Shown piece after piece: positions 49,231 through 61,495 of a stretch of DNA of 64,000 bases. The stretch comes from Symbiodinium natans (Eukaryota; Sar; Dinophyceae; Suessiales; Symbiodiniaceae), in contig CAJNDS010002094.1 in the NCBI GenBank assembly GCA_905221605.1, positions 1 through 64,000 of the forward strand. Reading direction: 5' to 3'. Made by a program: the position numbers and the translations under genes. Each line of letters begins with the position of its first letter. The stretch's first letter is position 1. The notes under the pieces were generated by a model, which ran no database searches, was not told the DNA's origin, and was given only the letters and a program-made list of their open reading frames with translations.

Positions 49231-50149
49231 AGGCAGCCGAAACGATTAAAAGCATGAGAGCGCCGGGCCTGTGCCAAAGGATGCACAAGGGCAAGCTTCT
49301 AGGTTGCCGGTGACGGGGCAAATGCTCAGTGCGTGACCGAAGCAGCAGCATCTTCAATCCACTAAGCTTTAAATGACAAATTGTTTGATCTGCTCCATGA
49401 AAGTTCCAGACTTGACAATTTGAGTGCTGAAGCTAAGTTTGGCTTTTAGCGGCTGGCTACGGCTAGCTGCTGGACAAAGTTGCCCTTGGTCCTTATAGGC
49501 CTTGGGCCAGCCATGGCACCGAGCAGCACGATCGGGGATCCACAATAAACCGGCTTCATTAGGTGCATGGGCAGTGCATGGCCGTGCAGCAATGATCACA
49601 AACATCAGGGGCCTCTCGATGCATGCGCACCTCCTCACGCACTCGTACCTCGCAGAGAGGTAAACCGGCGCGATTTCTCAGATCGGTCGGCAGCCAAGAT
49701 GCCCGGAATCAATACGGAGGTTACACCGAGCGAAGCTGTGAAATCCCCGAACGGGGAAGAAGCAGTCACTCCACTTATCTTCACATTGAAGCTGCAGTCA
49801 TGCTGCAACTCACAGCTGAGAAAGCGGATTTTTCCTTCTCGACCCAGGCCTCTAAACGAAAGAACTGTTTTGAGGTTTTGTGGCGTGGACCATGGCTGAC
49901 CAAGGGGTAGGCAAGAGCGAGACATGGCGGGACCCACGAATGGAAGCCAGCACGTCTGGCGTGACATTGGACAGAACTCAGAATCCTAAGGGAGAACGAG
50001 AAGCCCAAAGTTTTTGGCACCCGATTACAATTTCATGGATATTCGTTCGAAGCTACCAGGCACTGCATCCAGATATGTATGTACAGCTGAAGTCCGTGAA
50101 TGTGTTTTTGCGTTGCTGCCAAGGCAAGGAAGGCATAGAGATTAAATTA

Positions 50150-50852
50150 GCATACATGCATACAGCCGGGGTAAAGCATGTGTGACCAGCATACTGCCTC
50201 CTCGCAGCGGATGTCTTCCTCTTCTTGTCGCATTTGTTCAACAAAGGCCTGCCAGCTCCAGCATGCCACGAGCGGGAAAACAAAACTGGCTGAGGATTGT
50301 GACTCCTCATGCTCCCGCTCGAGTTCCTCAAGACCTGTCAGTGTGCCATTGCATGCTTTCTGTACCACTCTTGCCCATGCGAGTGACTGCCGTGGACGTG
50401 AAATGGCGTGAAGACTCACCACCCATGTCTCAAGAGCAGGACATGCTAGCCGCTCGTCTTCGATGCTCTGAAGAGCCTGGCCGCAGCACATTCGTGAGTT
50501 CTTCGAGGCTTCGCTCCATCTACAATGATGCATGGCGCACGCTGCGCTCGAAAATTGTTACTTAGGTAGCAGGACGTTCTAGCCAATGTAACGTCCAAGA
50601 GATCCTACCTACTCCCCATGCCGTGCTTGCATCGCGGCGCTCGCGTGCGCCCCCTCGAAATCGATGACTTTCAGTGTTTCCATGTGCTTCCTGCATCTTC
50701 CTGTAGGCCCGGACGCTCTCGCCTAGCGCGTCGCTCTCGCCTGGGCAAACATCGGACGACACATCGCGCTCTGGCCAGCTGGACCTTCCGTGATTCAATT
50801 CGAGCTGCTTCCACCTGGATTCCGAGCACTTTTCTGAGGCTTGGAAACGCAT
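50150..50852 (-). CDS. unknown protein, probable exons
   Basis: Two segments with strong coding look. From the ATG at 50852: GESVRAYRKMQEAHGNTESH and RFRGGARERRDASTA. Then at about 50400-50180: VQKACNGTLTGLEELEREHE, ending AFVEQMRQEEEDIRCEEAV. The composition is polar and helical. A single gene is likely, but the junction is not assigned. Confidence 0.4.
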
Positions 50853-51759
50853 TTTTGCACCAAGGGATTTGCAGTTCGTTGTGTTGCAAAAGGCGCTCTC
50901 GCTTCGGTCCCGTGCATGCTACTCGTGAAGCTCTTTTTTGAAGTCTACAACAGCCTAAGAGATACTCGAAGCCCCTAGCATCCCCTAGCCATGCCAACAC
51001 GTGCATGCATACGCTCTGACAAAACCAGTCGCCGCAGTATCAAAACCAACCGCATGCCACGAGCAATGACATGGGCTCCCCCTAGTCCGAGTGCAAGGTT
51101 GAATATGGTTGAATCAACTACCTGGCCTCAGCAGAAGAATCGAACGCAGCCAGTTGGGCTGTCTCAGCCGGCAAAGTCAGTGTCTCTGCCACTGGGGCAC
51201 CACGGCCTAGTCAACTGCACAGCTGAAAAGTTGACCGGTTCCAAACCTGGACTTTCTCGCCTGGCCTGTATTTGACGAATCCGCTAGTGGTGCCTTCGTT
51301 TGTTCGTGGCTGATGCACAAAGCGCTACTCACATTTACTCCTGACAGTGCAGCCACAACAGCAACAGCCATAAGATTGCCGGGTGGCACTGCGGAGTTCG
51401 ACAGAAGCCTCGGCCTCTTCGTGCACGGCCGGCTGAAGTGACTCCTCCAGGCAACGCGGGTGAAGCTTTTTGAAGCTGCAGCGGCCGAGAAGAAAACAGT
51501 CTGGCAGCCGAGGGCTTCCTCAGAGGCAACCTTCTCTGACTGCTCCCCAGGGCCTCCACGGCCTTGGCCCACAGTCATGGCTAGGCCCGAGCCGTTTGCC
51601 TCTTATCGGCTCTTTCTGCGATTGAAAGATTTGAAAACTGATAACAACCTCAAGTTTTCTGCGAGGCGTGGCTGAACAGCTTCACACGCTCCTCCTGCAG
51701 CGCAGAGCGAGCCTGACCCGAAAGATTCCAACAGGCGATGCAAGCATTTGTTCAGGGCC

Positions 51760-51994
51760 CACATGCCATCAACATTTTTGAGTTACCTTTCCCTACTAAA
51801 GATTGAGCCAGAAGAAGCCAGTTTTCAAACGAGGCCTGCATATGCCTACATCTTGCTGCGCTCTTTCTGGCCTCTGCTGCCATCTGCGCCAGGAACGAAT
51901 TGACTTCTTCAAGGCCGGAGTCCAGCTCGATCGCTTCACGGCCGGGATCCTCGAGAAGGTACAGGTGCTGGAGGTAAGCCGCCGCATACTGCAT
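51760..51994 (-). CDS. unknown helical protein exon
   Basis: From an ATG at 51994 the frame reads MQYAAAYLQHLYLLEDPGRE, then DSGLEEVNSFLAQMAAEARK and HMQASFENWLLLAQSLVG: almost purely helical, about 75 codons. A formin FH2 helix or another helical repeat is conceivable but unproven. Confidence 0.4.
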
Positions 51995-53109
51995 CTAAGC
52001 GACTAGCATGGAACTGTGATGGCACAACTCTTTTCAGGCAATGAGCAACAACTACGTCCCGAGGCATCGTCGTCGTATTGCCATGAGTCTTGGTAAATCC
52101 ACACTCAGGTGAGACTTGAGCACTTGAGCAGTGTTCGAGATACTCTCGGTGATGAGAAAGCCTTCGGTGTGATTCATCCAAAACATTCCAAAACGTCAGT
52201 CTGCACAGTGCATCTCGGACCCTTCCGCAGGGCAAAACAATTCGCCAACTGGCTGCAACATTGGCGGGATCAGTCTCAGTCTTCCTGGGAGGCACGTTGC
52301 AAAAGAAACCACAGGTGGCAAAGCATGTAAAGCATGCGACATGTGGTGCTGGAAGGAAAGTTGTGCAGCCGGCCTCATGCTCTGCAACAAGAAGCATGGT
52401 GGAGGGGCAAAGTCCAGCTTGCCTGCGTTAAGTTAGGTATGACATGGTATGCTGTCGGGCGGGGAGGACGGCACTCAAGTACACTCACAAATCGTTGCAT
52501 CACGGCTGCTTCAGTGTTTGCTGCTCCTTTCCCCGAAGGTTTGTCACCGGGAAGGAAGTCCTGGCAAGGAATCCGTCGGAAGACATTGTGACGCTGCTTG
52601 AATTGTGAACGCAATTGAACTCCTGAGATCAAACGGACGGCCCAAGGCTGGGCCATCCCAATCTGCCACAGCAGCAAACTCGAACAGGGCAGCGACCTGT
52701 GAACACTGAACACTTGCAACATCTTGCAAATTCTTGCAACATCCTGCAACAGTTGGACCATGGGCTGGGCTCCTCGTGCCCCTACCCCCAAGCCACAAGC
52801 CAAATCGCACTGTCCAGCTGCATTGCCTGCGTGTCTTCGGCAAAAGCACGCTGAATGGTGGCGCCGCTGGCCGCACGGAAACGGACAGTCGCCTTGTCAG
52901 ACATCCAAATGGGTTTGAGGTGCACGCATGCATTGGCTTTTGATGTTGCACCGATGGTCGAATGGCAAGTGCTGCTTATAAACTCGTGTCTGGGGGAGCT
53001 GCTTGAGGCAGGCCAGCCTGAAACTGTCAAACCATGCCCACTTCGAGCATCTTACACGTCAGCTACCTTGCTGACATCCCTTGCTGACATCATCTGATAT
53101 CTAATTTTG

Positions 53110-53685
53110 CAGAACATCCAAGCTTTGCGCTCCAGGCTCAGGGTGCTGAGCGGCGAAGTCGTCACGTCGAACTCTTCTTTGCTCCGCAAGTGCCGCCGCC
53201 TCTTCAGGCGCAGGCGCACACGACACATTAGTCCACCTGCAGTCTGTGCAAGCAAGCCTCATCCGCTTCGAGTTTTTGCTTTCTGGCCTTCTGCTTAACA
53301 TTGCTTAACGATTTGCTTCTCAACATTCTGCCGACTTGTGCTTCTGTAGCCCATGCCAATTTGCAGCGCTTGCTGACTTCAGGCACACCAGACATGTTGC
53401 GCAGCCTCTTCTTCGGCCGCAACTCGCTCTTGTTCTTCCTGCGCAGGCAGCGTGGGGCCTGCCTGGAGAGCACAAGTTCGGGTGGGCGGCCTTCTCGGCC
53501 TGGGCTATTCGACGAAGCTCATCCTGACGTAGACTTTCCTCTCCAGCAGGCACGGGTGAACCACGCTTTAGTCGCAGTCCGGTGCAGGCAATGGCCTCAT
53601 ACTCCGCATCTTGGGATGCAATGATCTGGCGATCTTCTTCTCTGCGGATGGCTGCCTGCTGCCAAGGTCTGGTGGACTCTTTCAA
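53110..53685 (-). CDS. possible FAF/UBX-type protein segment
   Basis: Minus-strand segments in order: RREEDRQIIASQDAEYEAIA (about 53650-53585), ESLRQDELRRIAQAEKAA (about 53545-53490), PAQEEQERVAAEEEAAQ (about 53445-53395) and APEEAAALAEQRRVRRDDFA (about 53215-53150). The motif R-x-[IL]-x-x-Q-D-x-E-Y followed by a long Glu/Arg-rich helix is characteristic of FAF1/FAF2-like proteins just before their UBX domain. These proteins link p97/Cdc48 to ubiquitinated clients. The UBX fold itself is not seen, so this remains tentative. The first two pieces can be joined with a GC donor. Confidence 0.35.
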
Positions 53686-54202
53686 CCAGTCAAGCTACTG
53701 CAGGGTCTTCCGCCGGCTTGCAGCCGTGTTTTCAGGAGTGGGAAGATCCCCCACCTTTACGCACTCCTTTAGGGCTTACAGTCAACCAAACTGTGCGATC
53801 CTTTTGGGCTCGCGGTTGATGGATTCCTGTGCAAGAACATGCCGTGTTGGGCTCAATTACAATTAACAGATCTCATCAGATCTCTATAAATCCTTCTCTA
53901 GGCCTGAGGGCCAAAGGAAAAACAGCCTCCAACTTGCAGTAATGAGGAGCGGCATCTGCCCCGTGCAGGCGCGGCTCAGAACAGGATTCATCACATGGCC
54001 AAATTAAAACGAGGGGTTTCGAGTGTGCCACATCGCTGGAACGGTTGTTTCGGATCACAAGAACTGCTGCCGCCGGGCTTTCGCGTGCGTGGGTGCGAAA
54101 ACACTGCGCACGGTGGTACTTGAGAGCAGGGAGCGTAGATGGCAAGCGGCTGTTTTTTTTGCCCTGAAGGCCAGGTGGGTGGCAAAAAGGTCGGGCGGCG
54201 GC

Positions 54203-54219
54203 CCCCCCCCCCCCCCCCG
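54203..54219. repeat. poly-C tract
   Basis: About 17 consecutive C. Confidence 0.85.
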
Positions 54220-55859
54220 TAATCGCGGGTTCGCTTTCAGAACGAGTAAGGCACTACCTCCTTAAATGTTTCCCAAACTTGTCCAGAGTTCGTTGACATG
54301 CGTGCAGCTCCAAAACATCCAAGGTGCACGGCAAAACTTATCTGAACACACCTATAATGACCTAGCGCCCACTTTGAAGTGTGGCCGTGTGCTCCCACTT
54401 CAATGTGGTACGAAAACGTCGTCCCTGTGGCCTCCACAGCTGCGACCTGCCAAAATCTGCCAAAGAAGGCTTGTGAGAAGTGCGCACACCCGTTCAAGTA
54501 CACTTCCTCGTCATCCCAAGGGAAGGAACAACTTCACACAGTGACACTTATAAGGCAGTCGCCGCCGCAGTTTCCTCTGCAGACCCAGCTCGTGCCTGAT
54601 CATTCTCTTTCATTGCCGAGATCTGCCACAGTCCTCGAGCTGGAATCTTGAGGCAAAGGCCGCGCCGGCAACAAACCTGAAGCAAAATCAGCTTCACAAG
54701 AATCAGTGCGGGCATCTGCTTTACGAGTCCGTGAATTGCGAACATGCAATCTCGGTCGCGCACTCGCCCAGCGGCTCGCAAAGGTCCAACACATTTCCGA
54801 TCTGAGTCGCATCGGGTTTCTCACGACCACTTCCAATAAATTCCTTTGACTCTCAAACGAGCTTCAAGCGGCTGCGTATTTCCCATTCAGAACACTGCAC
54901 AGCTCGTCGAAAAAGGTGGTCAAAAGACTTTGTCGCTCCTGCAAGGACTGAAACCGACAGGCCCTCAGCTGGCTGCAGTCACGCCCAAGCGTGGCCTGCA
55001 GGAAGGTCTCATCAAAGCGGCCTGCAAATGTTGACCGCATCGTGACCTGAGCAGCAACTTTGCTGGTGCCACTGCCACGATAAGTTCCCGTAAAGTTTGC
55101 TCGTCGTTACTTCGCGGACCTTGGGCGGAAGTCGCGGAAGCACCACATCCTGAGCAAGCGAGTGGGGCCAGAGCCCCGGCCTTGCAACACCAACAGGGAG
55201 TAGGCCCAGCGACACGCAGCTCGCTCATCTGCGACAGCTGACCCAGAAGTCTGTCCACCTGAAATATACCGGAGCCGACATAAAAGCACAATGCAATTTG
55301 CGAAACGACGCGCCCTCGTCTCCTGCCCGAGCCTGGGAGAAGCGAAACACCAAACTTTGAGGTGGTGCTCCACTTGTGCTTGACCTAAGAGAGGAATCCA
55401 TCGCCAAGACTAAACCGACGCAACAATGAGTACAAAGCTCCAAAACAGGTCCTGCTAGGTAGTGGGCTGCGCACGGAACTCCACATGTTGACGGGCGCCT
55501 TGGCCTGCCTTGCGAAGTCCACACAAGAGCCAGCGATACTACTCGAGACTTTGCTGGCAGTGCGTAAGGCAGAGAATGGCAGCACTGCAAACTCGCAAGC
55601 TCCACCACGAAATGCTCGACGATAACACAGTGCCACCTCAAAGATTGAAGCTTTGCTGCAGAAGCAGAAGTGCGAGGACAAAATCAACGCTCAGAGCCCG
55701 TACCCTGTCTCATCCGTCATGGCTCGATGCCCTACTGCGAACAAACTTTTTGCCAGTGTGTCCGATAAGTTGCGTTGAGTTTAACTACGTACACATTGGT
55801 GCATGTGATGCTTGCGGCCTCCTTGCAATGACTAAGGCGGGTTCATTCATTTCTGCTTG

Positions 55860-56330
55860 ACATTGTTTACGCTGCGCACGTGTGATTTCCCAAGAGCCCA
55901 TGCGAGGCGACACATGCAAAACGCAGAAATCGGCACTGAATCTCTGGTTGGGACCGTGATCCATTGCAATGCAGGACTGAAGTTGTAGTTCCGCCTCCTG
56001 CTCGCCGAGGTCGAGAAGAGGCAACGACTCGTGTGGCGTTGACACTTCCTTCTTCCATGCAGAGGACGCCACAAGGTTCGGAATCATGCTTCCTTGCCGA
56101 GGTTGTGGCGAAGAATATGTCCGGAGGAGCAGGCCGTTCCTGCTGCGCTGTGGCATGGAGCCGCTGCGCCAATTGAAGCCATGCAATGATGCAACAAGTA
56201 GCATGTGCCCAGGTCAAGTCCTGCAATTGTTGCTCCAGCCTTTCCGCCTCCAATGCGCTTTCCCACATGGTTTGCTGCATGTTCTCCTCCTTAGTTGTGC
56301 AGACCCCAACAAACAGCCAAAAGCCCGGAC
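55860..56330 (-). CDS. unknown protein, probable exons
   Basis: Segment one (about 56285-56150): ENMQQTMWESALEAERLEQQ then LQDLTW, a coiled-coil helix. Segment two in another frame (about 56050-55870): ESLPLLDLGEQEAELQLQSC, then MDHGPNQRFSADFCVLHVSP, which reads as a compact soluble domain. No family is recognised. Confidence 0.35.
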
Positions 56331-57259
56331 TCACCAAACCCCAACCACCAAACCTTGAGAGCTGCTTGGGCAATCAATCACACCTTCAAAGGGCGGCGCC
56401 CCTATAGAAGATTGACAAGGTGCCATTGCACGCGCACGTGGTCTTGCGATATAACTCTTCAAACATCGTGCCCAACACAATTTAACTAATGGACCGCGAC
56501 ACGTGCACCGCGCGCCAAGACATTCGCTCACCGAAAACGTTAGCAGCAATGCTGCGGGATGCGCATCGCTGTGCTGAAAATACACCGCAAAGCCGTTCTG
56601 CCCTTTGCCAGCAGCAACGCGAAAGCACCATGACGAACAGCGCGAGGTTCAAATACCTTTAAGGACCGAAACTGTGAAGTGAACCTGTCCAAGAACCGGA
56701 AGGAAAGAAGGACTTGTCACGTTGTCGCGAACACCCTTCCGGTAGCGATGTTTTTCGCTGGATCACAGGCCTTATGAGGGGGGTTTGTGGTGAGATTTAT
56801 TGGCTAATGGGAACTTGCTGACCTGCTCAAGCACTCACACTCACACAAAGCAACGCAAAGACGCATCACATGAGACATGACGCTATGTTGCCTCGCACCT
56901 ATGAAAAAAAAAACATGCATTGGGATTTTAAGTGGGCATGTCTACAAGTCCATATTTCCGCTGAGGACGCCGCCATGGCAGAGCCCCACCTTAATACAAT
57001 TTCGCCCACGGAAGGGGACACACTATTACTACAACATGTGCTCTTTCGTGTTCAGGCATGGCCTAGGCTCGGGGCGCACCAAGTTGAGCAATGAACCTTG
57101 AAACAGCACAGGCCATTGGCTACATTCATGCTTTTCATGCTGAGTCATGCTTTGGCGGCGGCTCGTCAAGTTGCATCCCGCTTTCGGCAATAGCCCCTCG
57201 CAGGAGAAACAGAAGCAGGGACTGCGGTCCAGTGCTGCCAACAATGTACGTTGTGAGCT

Positions 57260-57360
57260 TCAAATGCTTGGATGGCTAGGAGTTGCGCGGCGCCTGCATC
57301 TTCTTCAGCCAGGGCATTCTCGTCCAATCTCGGTGAGTAGCTGCCCTGGACAAGATGCAA
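57260..57360 (-). CDS. possible short helical exon
   Basis: The frame reads SPRLDENALAEEDAGAAQLL, then AIQAFEAHN: acidic helical sequence typical of coding exons here. A plus-strand frame at 57.57-57.80 kb (LQQLREQLTRIRKHHLHYQF) and a minus-strand frame across the same bases (GNEDDVFESLLVVLEAV) both look helical. I cannot decide between them. Confidence 0.25.
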
Positions 57361-58651
57361 ATGTGCGGAGGGTGGGCGGACAAACGTTCTGCAGCAGTCG
57401 GGGTTGACAGTCGGGAGCTCGTCATGCCGTACTGAGGAGTTTGCGCCGTTGTGGGGTCCAACCCTTCACAATTGCAAGGTCGCATCACGCCAGCAGTGCC
57501 AGCCCGTTCAAACCCAAAGAATGTATTCTGCTGTCTTGATTTCACAAAAATTCTGAAAGCGCGCGAAGCTTATGTGCACATGTATGCACCCATCCATGCC
57601 GACTGTCATAACCGGCAAGCCCTGGCAGCAACCCTTGTCTGCACAGCTGTGCGGCCCACGCGCGGTCTTGCAACAGCTTCGAGAACAACTAACAAGGATT
57701 CGAAAACATCATCTTCATTACCAGTTTCTGCAAGCTCAGTTGCTTGCCTGGGACAAGCCTGAGTCATTTTGCTCTTCTTGTTCTGACGCACTCATTGCCC
57801 AACACACCTTAGGAGTCGACTCGGCATTTTGCGTACATGCAACCGCTCCGTTGCGCTTTAAGGCACCGGCATTTGCGCACCCAGCTTACAGCATGCACAT
57901 TCGAGCCTCATGCCTTGAATTCTGCTATTGGTCGGCTACGTTGTGCTTCCGAATGATGTTTATCGAAACATCATGAAACATCCAAACACATGAGACCGTG
58001 GTATGGATGTTTGCCATGTGCGTGGTTCTGTTTGTTTTGTAGCCTTCCTAACACGCACTTATGTCGCCAATGCTTGCCCCCAACGCAGAAATCCCCATGA
58101 TTTGAACAACCATGCCTTCCACTTTTGATCCAAACGCCTGTGCCCGCGGCACTTGGGCGGCATCCCACAACCCTTATACCAGCACCGCAATTGCCCCCCC
58201 CCAAACCCTAAACCCATGCAAAACTGAGCAGCCACCGGCCTTTGCGGCGTGAGAATTCCTGTGCTCGATTTGGGTTCGCCCTTCTGGTTCAGATTCCGGG
58301 GCTCTGGTGCGCACGCTCTCTCGTCCGCGATGCTGTGAGAGTCCGACAGCGTTTTTTTTTTTTACCGCAAAATGTGGCCATGACTCGAACGCAGGGCCTG
58401 AGCGGGCGACTGCAATTGTGGAACTGGGCGGAGCAAACCTGGTGGACTACTGTGGAACTTGTGAGCTAACAGCGCTACACCATGCCTATGCGGCGCTACA
58501 AACTGCAAGCAGCTGGGCTTGGCCAGGGCCAAAACCTGGCTCAGCTCTGGGCAGGAGCGAGGTGCCCGCGGCGGCTTGTTGAGCTGTCACACGGGCAACA
58601 ATCCTCACCAGCATCGCGTCCCGGCGGCCTCTCACCTCCATGCCCTACGCG

Positions 58652-58656
58652 AGCAG
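58652..58656 (+). repeat. target-site duplication AGCAG, 5' copy
   Basis: Five bases directly before the 5' LTR, identical to 63211-63215 directly after the 3' LTR. This is the signature of integrase-mediated insertion. Confidence 0.9.
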
Positions 58657-58833
58657 TGTGAGCAGTTTAAGTACTTGGCTCACGTTTGATGCCTTACATG
58701 TCATGACATCCGTGAATCCAGAGTGATTGCATATGATTGCATCAGACTTGCCTTGGCAATGCCTTGGCTCAAGTGACCGGGTGAAAAAATGCTTGCTGCG
58801 TCAAAGCTGTGCTTGATTGAGCTGTGACCAACA
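58657..58833 (+). repeat. 5' LTR, 177 bp
   Basis: Begins TGTGAGCAG and ends ACCAACA (TG...CA). It aligns without gaps to 63034-63210, with three base differences by eye (about 98% identity). It contains TTGGCTCAAG at 58765-58774. Confidence 0.92.
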
Positions 58834-58862
58834 CAGGGTTATCAGCCGTAGCTGTAGGTGCC

Positions 58863-59615
58863 ATGGCGACGGACGATGCGACATCAGGACGCATCTACAT
58901 CAAAGATCTGCCAGAGACTGGTTCTGATTATGAGGGCTGGCGCTTCACGTTGAAGAGTCAAATCTTGCGTGTAGCACCGGACCCAGTGGCAGCCATGGCT
59001 TACATCAGAGTGTTTGATGATGAAGCGGTTTCCTTTGGCGATTTGGTGTCAAACTTGTCCGTAGACATGAACAAAACAGACGTGAATGTTTTCGCAGCGG
59101 TGGTTGCCGCATGTCAGAAGGGCAAGAAAGGACCGGAGATCCTCAAGCTGATACAATCACGTGCGCAGTTTGGTTGTGGTCGTCAGGCTGTCCGCATCGT
59201 TGATCAGTGGCACTTGCATGAGTCAACGCATTTAGCCACGGAGGCTAACACCAAGATCCAAGAGCTCAGTTGTTCTGGATTGTCGGAGCTTGACAGCTAC
59301 ATGGCATCTTTTTCGTTGCTTCGTCACCAGATGGGTTCCGGCGAGCATAAGCTCACGAATGCTGGGGGCATTGCGCTTCTGAAGCGCAAACTCAAAAACA
59401 TCAAAGAACTGGATGCCACTTTTGCCGTTTTCAATGCCAGCAATTCTGTGGATTTAGACGCCTTGATCTATGCCATCAACGGTTTGATTGCACATCGCTC
59501 GGAAAAGGTAGAAGGGCGAAAAACGCAGATGTCACATCTTCATCTGGGCGATCACGGTCTCGCCGCGGATCGCATCCATCGGATGCAGATTCGGAACGTG
59601 CTTCTCAAGGCCTAA
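58863..59615 (+). CDS. retrotransposon gag-like protein
   Basis: The first in-frame ATG gives MATDDATSGRIYIKDLPETG and about 250 residues of helical capsid-like sequence (YEGWRFTLKSQILRV, TEANTKIQELSCSGLSELDS, MASFSLLRHQMGSGEHKL). It stops at 59613-59615. This is the copia gag position and length for the capsid part. The usual CCHC zinc knuckle after it is missing: the last residues (from about 59540) appear to be out of frame with what should follow. Confidence 0.75.
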   Translation: MATDDATSGRIYIKDLPETGSDYEGWRFTLKSQILRVAPDPVAAMAYIRVFDDEAVSFGDLVSNLSVDMNKTDVNVFAAVVAACQKGKKGPEILKLIQSRAQFGCGRQAVRIVDQWHLHESTHLATEANTKIQELSCSGLSELDSYMASFSLLRHQMGSGEHKLTNAGGIALLKRKLKNIKELDATFAVFNASNSVDLDALIYAINGLIAHRSEKVEGRKTQMSHLHLGDHGLAADRIHRMQIRNVLLKA

Positions 59616-59670
59616 CTGTCGCACAAAACCCGGCGTCTCCAGCACACAGTGGATCACATCCCCCCATCCG

Positions 59671-60837
59671 ATGCTGACTCGGAACGATCCAGGCCAATTT
59701 TTTTCCAATCACAATCGGACGAGCACCGAATTGCAGCCAAACGGCATACACAGTTCGGATGCTGATTCCGAGAGGTCGCAGCAGCCGAGCAATGTTCTTG
59801 ACAATGGGGCCTTCTCCTCCACGGTAACGTTTGAAAGTGATCGATCTGGACTCAGCACAGTCGTTCGCAGTGGGACGGTTCTCACGACGGCTGCAGCGCT
59901 CAGATTGGAACAGTTGCTGGACAAGTTGACAACTGAGCTCGGGAAAATGTTCGCTTGTGTCACCAAAATACTCAAACGCAAGGATCCAGAGTGGAATACA
60001 AACGCCGCGCGTGCAGCCATCCGCAAGGAGGCGGCAAACCACGCATCGAAGCGGACTTGGGATTCCGAAGCATGTGAATGGGAAAGTGCTGTGGCCAAGT
60101 ACGGGCCTGACGTGGAGTACGTGCAGGCAAATCTTATCTTGGGGATCAAGCACTACGAACTCGATCAGTCCCAGCACCGGTTCAAAGCTCGCATAGTTGC
60201 GCTCGGAGACAATGTGCGTGACATCTACGGCCGCCTTGTGGAGGAAGACCAATTGCACGGTCGACCCATTACACTTGAGGGATCGCGGGCGCTGGATTGC
60301 TACGCTGGTTTGCAACCCGACGGCGATTGTCAGACTGCTGACGCTGATGGTGCGTACTTGCATGCTCGACTCAAAGGTCGTCCGAAGGTTATTTGTTTGC
60401 CGAAAGAATTTCGCACACAAGCAGAGCTGGAGATGCGATGTCCAGTTCACCTTTTGTACATGGCCATCTACGGGCTCACGCATTCAAACAGCGACTGGGA
60501 AGATCATGCTGACGAGCGGTTGTTGCTTAAGCATTGGCTGCAAGCTCGTGACATTGAGCGTCCGATGTTCAAAAAGGAATACAACGGACACATTGTGGGC
60601 ATGGGCCGTTTTGTGGATGATTTCAAGTTGGCGGGGCACAAACCAGTGCTACCACACGCATGGGCTGAGATTTTCGAGCGCTTCGATTTCGCAGACCCAC
60701 CTCAACCCGTCAGCCGATTTGTAGGTTCCGAAGAAATACTGTCACGTGACCATGCTGATGTTGCCACGTTTCTTGTCAAGCAGGATGCTTACATCGATAC
60801 CTTCACGCGGAAGTATTTGGATGAGATTGCGGCCTAA
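59671..60837 (+). pseudogene. copia-type reverse transcriptase (broken from neighbours)
   Basis: The frame encodes the RT domain: EANHASKRTWD-like entry, HRFKARIVALGDNV (KARLVA box), TADADGAYLHARLKG (first catalytic Asp region), LYMAIYGLTHSNSDWEDH and FVDDFKLAG with the two catalytic Asp. It ends KYLDEIAA and a stop at 60835-60837, while the following domain continues in another frame, so a single-base shift lies there. The integrase that should precede it is gone. The protein could only be active if the catalytic core were expressed from this fragment, which is unlikely. Confidence 0.85.
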
Positions 60838-60839
60838 AA

Positions 60840-61495
60840 CTTCCACGATACGACACACCAGTTGTGAAGCTCGCGGCCAGTGATGTGTCCAGCATGAATG
60901 AACCAGGTCAGTTTGCCTCAAATTGTGGGACGTACGTGGGGGCCGGATTGTGGATAGCTCGGAATAGTCGTCCTGAGATGTCTTTTGCTGTTGGATGGTA
61001 CACTACAAAATGGACCAAGAGACAGGATGCGGCCTTGCATCGTCTCATGGGATATCTAGCAGCTACTCAGTCCTCTATCCTGCTGATGTTCTGCAACGCA
61101 CTCTGAGACTAGTACTGTGGGTCGACTCTGACTGGGCGACAGATCCTGAAACCAGGCGATCGACGTCAGGAGCTGTTTTGCAACTCGTTGGGTCGCATGG
61201 CGCTCGCGCGACATTTGCTTGGAGATCGCATCGACAAGGTGCAACTGCATTGTCGGCGCCAGATGCCGAAGTGACTGCTATGGCTGAAGGTGTCAAGCGC
61301 CACGGGATCTGTGCAGAAGATCTTTTCGAGTTTTTGTTGGGATATCGAATTCCATTAGACATCATGACCGATTCAGCAACAGGCATCGCCAAAACCAGCA
61401 CTGACGATAACCTCGCAGATATCATGACGAAGGCATTGGGGAAGAACAAGTTCCAGCATTTTTCACGGCTTTTGGGAGTTCACCCGCATGGTTGA
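60840..61495 (+). pseudogene. copia-type RNase H domain, frameshifted
   Basis: The first part (to about 61100) reads GLWIARNSRPEMSFAVGW, then WTKRQDAALHRLMGYLAATQ, the RT-RNase H connection. After a frame change near 61085-61110 the RNase H core follows: LWVDSDWATDPETRRSTSG, SAPDAEVTAMAEGVKRHG and MTDSATGIAKTS. It ends LADIMTKALGKNKFQHF ... GVHPHG and a stop at 61493-61495, the usual copia C-terminus. Confidence 0.85.

Noticed and set aside
59605-60483. Minus-strand 292-residue open frame
   Set aside because: It lies exactly opposite the reverse transcriptase, whose conserved motifs fix the plus strand as coding.
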